From an uncultured Paracoccaceae bacterium (GTDB lineage Bacteria > Pseudomonadota > Alphaproteobacteria > Rhodobacterales > Rhodobacteraceae): DNA of 37,207 bases. The notes below the pieces were generated by a model. It was not told the origin of the DNA. It was given only the letters and a program-made list of their open reading frames with translations, and did not search any database. Within the stretch, counting starts at the first letter, position 1; the number at the start of each line of letters is the position of its first letter. The position numbers and the translations under genes are program-made. The stretch lies in the NCBI GenBank assembly GCA_913061275.1, contig CAJXSR010000028.1, forward strand, positions 1 through 37,207, in the 5' to 3' direction. Of the stretch, positions 27,301 to 37,207 are shown one piece after another.

Positions 27301-30300
27301 TCATTATCTCAAAGTCTAAGCGTGCTGTTCGATGTTCAATAGGAGCGTCAACAACACGGGTTCCAACACGAAAATCGCCAGCTGGTCGGTAGTCATATTC
27401 ACCTGCGGAAATCACAGTCATTTCAGGTAAAACAAGCGCATCAGGTGCAGGCCATAAATACACCGCAGTTGTTGTAGCAGCAGCTAGAATACCTACGCCA
27501 AATATGGAAACACTACGTTTCATTTTACCACTCACTTCTTGCAATAAGGGGCAACCGCATAACGATTACCCCAAAACCTTATCTTAAAAGGATAACCGTT
27601 GCCCTATGGCAATGCAGTTTTTCCTTCATGTGCCACATCGTATTCAACTGGGGCAACAACCTGTTCCATCAGATCATTATTCCAATTTCCTTCGACTAAA
27701 ACGTGCGCTGTTGCACCCAAGTTCACAGCCTCAATCAGGTTGTGGTTCACGTAAGCATAAACCCCAGGCTGTAAGAATTCATACAAAGCTGCACCTGCTG
27801 ACCCACCACGGATAAACCATGTTTCCAGATCACGTTCAGGCGGGTTGTTGAACTTACCCGTTTCCCAAACCAAATCACCATGTCCACCGATTAAGTGCGG
27901 GCGGCTGTCTCGGTTGGCTTGGCTGTGAACAAACAAGACGTTTTCACCTTGCTTCGCAGTTAGCGCACCCTCACCCGTTAACGCACCTACTTTACCGTTA
28001 AAAGTAACATGTGTTGGGATCAGGCCATTCATAACTTCTAGCGTATCAGAATAGCTTTCGCCAACATCTTCAAAACGCATGTAGTCGCCGTTTTCATCCT
28101 TTGGAATATAGAAGTCATTTTCACCAATATAGTAAGCACGGTCATAGCTGACAGGTTTATTTTCGTGATCTTTCAAACCATCGCGCGGTAACACCATGAT
28201 AGCACCAGACATACCAGAAACAACGTGCCATGGGATCATTGGGCCACCTGGCGCACAGTGATAAACAAATGTTCCGGGACGTGTTGCCTTAAACCGCAGT
28301 ACAGTTTTTTCACCAGGATTAACCAGTGTTAAAGACCCACCACCCAGCGCACCTGTAGCTGCGTGAAAATCAATATTATGCTGCATCAGGTTTTCTGGTG
28401 GATTGTACAAAGTCAGTTCAACATAATCACCTTCATGAACAACCATTAAGGGGCCAGGCATTGAGCCATTAAACGTCATTGCCTGAAGATATGTATCGTC
28501 GTCGATTTGCACTTCTTTTTCGATAATATTCATTTCAAACTGAACGACCGCAGGCGGTACAGTAGAAACCTGTTCATGCTCATGAACGAAAGGGGGTGCA
28601 ACCAGTTTATGTTTGCGACGCGGCATAGATGACAGGTCAACGGGGGCTGCATCTGAAGTGTTCATCACTTCGCTTGCAGCGGCTTTTGTGATTACATATG
28701 GGGAAGCTGCAATAAGCGCCCCGCCCAGTAATGCGTCTCTACGTGTGACCATTGTTCTCTCCTTTGTGATTCTTGTGATCTCAAAGGAAGTAATAGAGCA
28801 GCCCTACACCTAGCTCTTTGTGCTAGAACAACATAAAATGTAAACTTTGGTTAACCACCATTGCCGCCAACAACCATATAAGGCGCCTATGTGGCTGGAT
28901 GGGGTTTCAACCTGCTTGCTTCAAACCGTCAAAGATATCCGTTTGATATGCAAAAATAGATGGCAAACCGCCCGTGTGAATAAACGCAACACGCTTGCCA
29001 GATTTAATCACCCCCCCATTTACCAACGCGATAAGGCCAGCCATGGTGCGCCCTGTATAAACAGGGTCAAGCAACATGGCCTCATCCTGTGCGGCATAAG
29101 TTAGTGCCGCCATAACCTGATCGTTCATCTGGCCATAACCCGGTGCCAAAACCGTATCGTAAACCATGATGTCGTTTGGCTTAACTCCGTTGCTATCTAG
29201 CATCGCATCAATCTCTGCCGCGCGTCGCGCAATTCGCGCATGTTGTGTTGCCGCATCACGGCGTACACAAATACCATGCACTGGAACATTCCAGCCAACA
29301 GCCCTTGCCCCTGCCAGAAACCCTGCATGAGTTAGCCCGCTACCCGACGGAATAACCACGTGATCTGGCATTACACCCATTTCTTGAAACTGCGCATAAC
29401 ATTCAGCCGCGCAATGCGCATATCCCAAACCGCCCAGTGGTGCATGCTCAATACCCAAATGTACTACATAAGGACGGCGGCCTTTTGCACGTAAATCATC
29501 CGCCAACCGATCCAGATTAGCATCAGCCGCCGCTTCGTTTTCACCTTCGGGGAAATAGTGGATTTCCGCCCCAAACAAATGGGTAAGTAAAACATTCCCC
29601 GAATTCTTATATATAGCGTCATCTTTGGGCACGCGATCTTCCAGCTGAACCACCGCTTTCATACCCAACTTCCGAGCGGCAGCAGCGCACAAGCGCACAA
29701 AATTGGATTGAATAGCACCCGTTATCAGCACAGTATCAGCGCCGTCCCGCACTGCGAGCCCCAAATAATATTCAAGCTGGCGTACTTTGTTACCACCCAT
29801 TGCCAACGGCAATGTATCATCTCTTTTTGCATACAATTCTATGCCCAAACGTGCGCCTAAACGCGGTAACAAATCCATTGATGTCTGGCACAAATCCAGA
29901 TCAGCAGTTGGATACCCCTTTAACGCAGGCAACATACTCAAACTATCAAATGACATCTAAAATTCCCTTTACCAGTAAAGATATGCCCATAATTACCAAT
30001 ACAACCTCCAATATTCTGTGTAAAAATTCCGTTTCAAGATTACGGCGCCAGAACAGCCCAGCCGCAATGCCACATATCAATGCTGGCAAAAGTATTATGG
30101 ATGCAGTCAGGGTTTCACGGCCACCACCCGCAAAGCCCAAATGCAATGCAAGGGCGAGCGTATAAGCAATAACAAAGTAGGCACGCAAAGTTGCTCGCGT
30201 GATTAAAACGTTGGTTCCACTAGACAATAATGCCCATAATGCCACAGGGCCAGGAATAGCAAAGGCACCAGTCATCAGCCCAGATACAATGCCACCCAAC

Positions 30301-33300
30301 CGAAAAGTCCAAGAGGCGTTACCAGTGCTAATTGGCTTTACTGGAAAGAACTTCAGTTGCGCGACCGAAAGCAAAATCACAGTAGCGCCAATAAGCTTTA
30401 GGGTAGAGACATCCAAAAGAAACAAAAGCCCAAACCCCAAAGGCAGACCCAAACAGGCCCAAATACTTAACCCAAACAAAGGTTTCTGGCTAATTGATTT
30501 AATCTCAGAAGGCAAAAGAAACAGGGTAAGAATAAGGTTCAGAACAATCGCAGTTTGCACAGCTGAAATACTGTCCAGAAAATACAACAACGATGGGCCT
30601 GCAATTAACCCTAACCCAACCCCAGTTGCAACCTGCAACGCAGATCCCAGCAGAATAAGACAGAACATCAGGCCAAGCCCGCCGTAAGAAACTGTTTGTA
30701 GTGTAAAGTCAGGCATTTTTTAAATATGGCTATAGGCCACTCTTAATACAATTGATTTTTTATGGGCGTATAGTTAAATAAAACTAATGTTATGGAAAAG
30801 AAAATCAGCGTCCGTTCTCTTGAAGCTTTTCATGCTGTGGTGACACTTGGGTCGGTTTCCGCAGCGGCCAGTCATATGTTTGTGACAGAACCTGCAATCA
30901 GCCACCTTTTGCGTAGTTTAGAAACAGCCACAGGGTTAAAACTGTTTGGTAAAAAAGGCAGGCATCTAGATCTAACGCCTGATGGTCGCTTACTTTTTGA
31001 CGAAACAACATCGGCAATGTCGGCATTATCGCGATTAACGACAGTTGCTGATGCAATCCGTTCTGCCAAGCATGGCCATATTCGTCTGGTGGCTATTCCG
31101 GATGTTGCGGAATACCTATTGCCCGATATTTTATGTGCGTTCTCAAATTCATATCCTGCGATTGATATAACTGTCAGCGTTGCTGAAGTGCACAGGGCAT
31201 TGGGTATGCTAGAAAGTGGCAGTGCTGATTTAGCGATAGCAATAAGCGACATCACAAAAAATTACCAAAGTCACGCAAAGGTAGACAGCCACGCTATGGT
31301 GATAGGCCCAAAGGCGTATTTTGCCCCATCGGATGGTGATACCCACATTGCAAAGCTTATCGCCGAACCTTATGTCGCGCTAAACCCTGGTAGCCCGTTT
31401 CGTTACGCATTGGATCAATATCTTAAACAACAAGGGCTGGTATTTACGCACGCGATAGAAGTGGAAACGCAAAGTGTTATTGTCAAATTGGTTTCCAAAG
31501 GATTAGGCATCAGCATTATTGATGCGATTGCCGCTACTGCCGAAGCCCACCAAATTTCCACTAGAAATTTACACCCGCCATTATGTTGGACTTACCATCT
31601 GTTATCACCAGCGGATGCAAATTTATCGACCGCAGCACGAGTTTTCAGTGACTTTGTTGCAAACTCTTGGGAATAATAACAGCTAGGTTTTAGCAGAAAT
31701 CAAATATGTCATTCGTAATGTCCTTTAGTTCAACAACCATATGAACTGGAAAAGTGGCATTAGACAAACTTAAGCATGCCGCAAAATGCACACCGGCATC
31801 AACATCATGCGGTTCATAGATTATCGCCCTTTCGCACTCAAGCTAGTTTCCTTTGGCAAAGCTAGGCTCACGCCAGTCCGCTCTTCTTGTGCAGCGAAAA
31901 GGTAGCTTGGTTTGGCCGCATCATCTGGTGCCGCGCTCGCGTCGATGTTGGAAAAATGCGCGGCCTCAAGATTTTCACCGAATTCACTTACTAAATTTAG
32001 CGTAAACGACCGTGCGCCGGTGACATTCATATGCATGGGGTCAACATCTTTGAACTTTCCGATTGAAATTTTGTAACTTGGATCATTAATCCGTGCATAG
32101 TCAAAATCCGCCTTATCCTTAGGATTCAAAAAGTGTCGCTCGTCCAGATTCCAATTTGAATCGCTGTTAGTAAAAGCGGCGTCCACACATGCTGTGAATT
32201 GATCGCGTAAGCTACGGTAAAGCAAAGCGATGTCGGGCGCGAGATTTTGCGACAATGCTGGTAAAACTGGCTGTTCAAGATAGATCAGTGTTTTGATACG
32301 GTTTTTGAGCGTAATGCAGAACTCCTGTATATCCTCGGATGTTACCGAGTTGTCTAAAACTTCATCATCTTTCCGGTTAAAAAGCACCGTACTTAAATCC
32401 ACTCCAGCAAGTGTAGATCTAAGCTGATTAAGATCGATCTGTTCCAGCTGTAACACTTGATTGGCCGCAAATTCCCGCGCTGAACTGGCGGATTTGCCCA
32501 ATAGCTTTGGTTCCTTGCGATAAAGATCTCGTTGCCATTTCCACTTCATAGAGTTTAGATAGGCCGTGTCAGACAGAAGAGCAGATTGATCAAGTGTTGA
32601 ATTCGGATTATCAAAAAACAAACCATAGCTGCCCGAAATAATTATTGTCTTAGGTCTCGCGCCACCCTGGTCCATGTAATCTAGTATTCTCAAAGTGCTT
32701 TCGAAAGAAAATGGCAACATATTACAAGCGGCAATTCGCATCATGGGTAGCGCCTTTGCCAAAACAGTAAAATCTATTGAATGCGAAGTTTGCGAGTCGC
32801 CGATGAATAGAATGTCAGGTTTAGCCTCTGCCGCAGTCACACAAGAAAAATACCAGTTCCTCCGGTGGTTCGCATGAATGTCCTCGGATGGCATGAATGA
32901 CTGCACAGGTGGACGGGTACTGACAAAGGGCACGCCATAAACCCAAAGCGCCCAAGGCCAAATAAAAATAATGATTATAAGCGCATAGCGAGCTGCACCA
33001 ATTGACTTGTTGAACATTCGAGACTAAGCCGTTATTGCATAAATGTTGCTTGTTGCTACACCTTTAACTCTGGCCGCGCAACACGGCTCTATCTGGAAAA
33101 TTCGGGCTAGAATGCATAGGACAAGGCGCGATGCACGCTATTTATAAAGAAGGTGCTGCGCCACGCTGGAAGTGCTGGAACCTGTCCTCTGATCTGGCCG
33201 TCACCCGATGACAATCGTAGCACAAAGCTTTCTTATCATTTATCTACCGATCTTTGTTCTGATCGGATTGGCTTTGCGATCGCTCGGATTAACCCGCGCT

Positions 33301-36300
33301 ACGGTTCCTGCATTGCTGGTAATGTCGGCGGTTTTTTACCTCCATCAGGGTGCTATTAGTTCGGCTGCGTTGTTTGGCTCCATTTTAGTAACTTGGGTCA
33401 TGGTCGAATTGATGGAACTGGTCGCGCCAGTTCAAGAAAAAGAGCGCGCGAACTTAAAGCGGCGATTATTTGCCTTTCTGGGAGTTGCGGTGAACTTGGG
33501 CCTGCTATTGGCCTTCAAATACCTTGGGTTTTTCGAGCAGATATTCGGAACAAGCGCAGATTTGGCTTTTTTAGGCGTCAGCTCGTTGATCGTCCCCTTG
33601 GGTTTGTCGTTCTTTACCATACAACAAATCGGCTATGTGCTGGATGTGTATTCCCAGCGTGCGCCACGCATGGGCTTAATCCACTACAGTACATTTATCG
33701 CTTTTTTTCCACAACTTATGGCAGGCCCAATCGTTTCTGCAAAACAAATGGCAAGGCAATTCAAACGACTTGAAGCACCGAAGATCGACGACGAATACCT
33801 GTTCGGGTTCGCCAAAGGTATGACATTGATCGCCTTTGGGGCATTCAAGGTCACAATCGTATCGCACGAGATATTCGAGTTCATAACACCCTATATCCTA
33901 GCAGCACAGAACGGGCAGACATCACCGTTGGCGTCGCTAATGGTTGGCTTGTCTGGGCTGACAGCACTATATTTTGACTTTTCGGGGTATTGCGATGTTG
34001 CCATGGGAATCGGACTATTGTTCGGGGTGGTACTGCCAATCAATTTTAATGCACCATTCCGCAATCCTAGCGGGCGGCAATTTTTCGCGAACTGGCACAT
34101 CACATTCCACAACTTCCTGCGCGACCATGTTTATAAAAACATAGCGGGTGATCGATCGTCGAAGTTAGTGATTATGTTTGCTATATGGGCGACGTTCCAG
34201 ATCAGTGCCTTATGGCATATGCCATCTGTCAATATGCTAGTCTTCGCCAATGTGTTGATAGTTGCCCTTGGAATCATACAGTTCGCCAAACGGACGGGAT
34301 CGCGCGTTTTATCACTCGCTGGTAGCATGTTGGCAAACTTGCTCGCAGCAATATCATTAATATTTTTTCTGTCGCCTGATCCACAGACAGCGCTAACATT
34401 GGCTGTTGGGCTAGTAACATGGCCATCAGATATGGTGCCCCTAATGGGGCAAGCCAGCCAGTCGATTGCGAGCCTATCGATACTGATAGCCGCTGAAGTA
34501 TACAAATACATCGAAATCCCCAGTCACGCGCTGTTGTCTGAACGCGTTGTGCATCGCGATCGATATTTCTTGAAATGGCAGCTGCCGCCGTGGTGCCCCA
34601 GCCTACCATGGGCAGTCTTCACCATCGCCTTGCTTTATGCCGCGATTGTCAGGTCAGGCAGCAGGATCAGCATTTATTACACTCAGTTTTAGCAAAGCGT
34701 TACTGGGCAGAGACCGTTTCTCTCGTATTTAGCCAGATGTGTTGATAGCCGCGAATGTGAGCGGAGTCAAAGGTCACGTCAGATTGATATTTTGCAACTC
34801 GTTCACGAAGGACGGGCAAGATGGCGGTCATTGCTATCGTGGCCTCGGTTCGCACAAGGCTTGCACCAAGGCAAGTATGAATGCCCACACCAAAGTCCAG
34901 ATGCGGACGTGCGTTGCGGCCAAGTTTAAAATTTTCGGCATCTACGCCCCAGTAATCAGGATCACGATTGGCAGAGCCAAGCACAACGCAAATATCCGCC
35001 CCGCGCGGGATGGTGATGCCACCAATTTCGGTATCATTGATCGCGCGGCGAAACGCGAATTGCGAAGGAGAGTTCCAGCGTAGGATTTCTTCGACTAACA
35101 ACGGCACGGCTTCGGCATCTTGACAAACTTGTTCCAGAAGATCGGGGTTTTCCAGTAGATGCATAATACAATTACCGATCAAAGCGCGCGTCGCTTCTAC
35201 CCCGGCGAAAAATATCAATGAAGCAAAGCCGATAGTTTCACGGCGCGATAGTTCGCCTGCATAAAACGCTGTCAGCAAATGCGCCAGAACAGAATTCGGA
35301 TCAGAAGATTTACCCTGTGCGATGCTTCCGCGAATTACGCGCTGAATGCCCAGATGGGCATCAAATAAGCCAGATTCACGGTGATCGCTTTCACGAATAC
35401 TACCAGTCAAACCACGGCTGATGACAGATGACCAACCGCACAGATTGGGCACCTGTGACTGGTCAATCGCCAGCATCTTGCACGCGACGCTAACCGGAAC
35501 GACAGTTGCAAAATCCTCTACCGCGTCAAAGCTGGGGCGCTGAACAAGCTCAGCGATGATACCGTCGACAAGGATTTGCGTATCGTCGCGAAGAATTTCG
35601 ATGATACGCGGTGCAAAAGCACGCGCCACCGATTTTCGTAAATCGCGGTGTACAGGCGGATCTGCTGCCACCAGTAAACCGCGCAACTGATCACGCGTCG
35701 CAGGGTTTACCTCTGCAGGGTCATCCCAACGATTTCCAGGCAGCTTTTTCAGAAACGCCTCACCCGCAGGACGCGACGAAAAATTGCGATGATCGCGCAA
35801 CACGTCAGAGGCTTCCGAATATCGGCAAACTGTCCACACATCTGCCTTAGTCCAGTGATGCACCGCGCAATCAGCCCGCATTTTAGCATATTTGGGATAT
35901 GGATCGCGAAAGAACGCTGGATCGTACGGGTCAAATTCAAAATCAAGCATCTGCATCGTTCCATTGCCACTGTGGTGTATAGACTTTGCGGACGAAATCA
36001 CCAAATTCGATGAACCGTTCAGCGGCTGAAACATTGGAAAGCGATGAATATTTTTTATCTGCATAACCATACATCAACGACGAAAGAGTCCGGCATTTGT
36101 TACAATCCACGTTGGAGTGGCCACAGGATGGCGACTCTTCGGCGCTGAGGTCATAAAGATAGTGTACGCGGTTGGCGTCATTGGCTTGATGACAACGTTT
36201 TGGGAACTTTTCTGACGCTGGGTCGAAATCGAACGCTTTAGGGCGGTTAAAACACCAGCGAATAAAATCATCACTGGCCAGAATGGTGTCAGGATACCGA

Positions 36301-37207
36301 TGTTTCATCGCAATCAGAACTTCGATGGCGCGCTGGTTATCTTCGGGGCGAAGATCAAGGTTGTCTTCGACATTACCATGTTTGGCGAACGGGCGCTGCG
36401 TATCATTGGGCAGGTTTAGGAAATCTGTATATTCATTTGTTGGGCTGTATATCTGAAAATGGAACGGCAGGTTGGCGGCAACGACATCTTCCATCACCGC
36501 AGGAATGTCTTCGATATTGGCGCGCGACACAACGTATAGAACTATCACGCGGTCATCATTGTGGATCGTTCGTAGCGAGCGGTCATAGCATTTGGCACCA
36601 CGCCATTTGTCCGTATTTTCACGATGCCCCCAGACTGATACGATCTGACGATAGCGGATCTTCGGGTCAATAGGGATGGTGCCATTTGTAAAGATAATTC
36701 CGTCTTTCCAATGACTTGTCGCAATTCGTAGAATGTCCTGACGTAAAGCAGGTTCTGCGCCTGAAAATATCGGTAAGCTTACACCGCGTGCAACCTCTGA
36801 TTTGAACAGCGCTTCGTATTCGTCCAGCTCAGGACCGACCCTTTGATCTGAGCGATCAAAAGAACCCTCTGCATCGCCTTTGAATGTGCCGTCGGTATTG
36901 TAAAACACACAGCCTTCACAGCGTAGATTACAAGCCGCACTCATATCATATACCGATTGTATACGGGCCTGAAATTTCCGTGCTTGTTTACTGCGCAATA
37001 ACAAAGCTTGGGCCGAACGCCCTCTAGGCAATACACCATCCATTTAATTTTTCCCCCACACGGCCCAGCCCCATTTCAAACAAATGTTCGTCTGATGAAA
37101 ATGTTGTCCGCTTTACCCTATCGTTTCTTGCCACGGCCGCGATAAAATGTCGAGTAATGACTCACAATTCTGGTCATGCAAAGTAATCTAACAGTATTGG
37201 GTAAAAA

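Overview
The window looks like chromosome from a marine alphaproteobacterium of the Rhodobacterales (Roseobacter-type), from a lineage with low G+C content for that group. The evidence is the gene content: a NirK/NorCB partial denitrification set with an NnrR-type regulator, NnrS and pseudoazurin, a cysteate (cuy) operon like that known from Ruegeria (Silicibacter) pomeroyi, a DmdC-like acyl-CoA dehydrogenase, and an acs gene next to an ScfR-type regulator. The assignment rests on recognising protein families and arrangements by eye; no database search was possible.

Layout. Positions 1-46 hold the 3' part of a tRNA-Lys(TTT). A lone M20 amidohydrolase (124-1299) follows and converges on acetyl-CoA synthetase (1404-3344, minus strand) across a strong shared hairpin. 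Positions 1404-8625 (minus) hold acs and a complete branched-chain-type ABC importer (livF, livG, livM, livH and its binding protein). A divergent AT-rich intergenic region with three palindromes separates it from an ScfR-like acyl regulator (8840, plus). The regulator is followed by a tightly coupled trio: a receiver-only response regulator, a two-helix membrane protein, and a sensor kinase built on a sodium/solute symporter (SSS/STAC/histidine kinase). Then come a DmdC-like acyl-CoA dehydrogenase and a fused 5-oxoprolinase/hydantoinase. This half appears devoted to sensing, importing and activating short-chain acids.

Positions 18962-28752 form a denitrification module. It contains norCBQD plus two tiny downstream membrane-protein genes, one of them only 59 codons; a DUF1858 protein; the Crp/Fnr regulator nnrR; pseudoazurin; nnrS; and nirV and nirK. 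Three TTG-N8-CAA boxes lie upstream of norC, the pseudoazurin gene and nirK. Each has a plausible -10 element about 30-32 bp from its centre, so they read as one NnrR regulon. The window encodes nitrite to NO to N2O; no nitrate reductase or nitrous oxide reductase is present here.

Positions 28907-31676 resemble a cuyA-cuyZ / cuyR cluster: cysteate desulfonation, a sulfite exporter and a LysR regulator. A possible gene remnant (31690-31839) then marks the edge of an accessory block (31821-37043) that looks richer in G+C. The block holds a divergent SGNH-like protein / MBOAT acyltransferase pair, and a radical SAM enzyme overlapping a cytochrome P450. The radical SAM-P450 pair has no obvious known pathway and is the best candidate for something undescribed.
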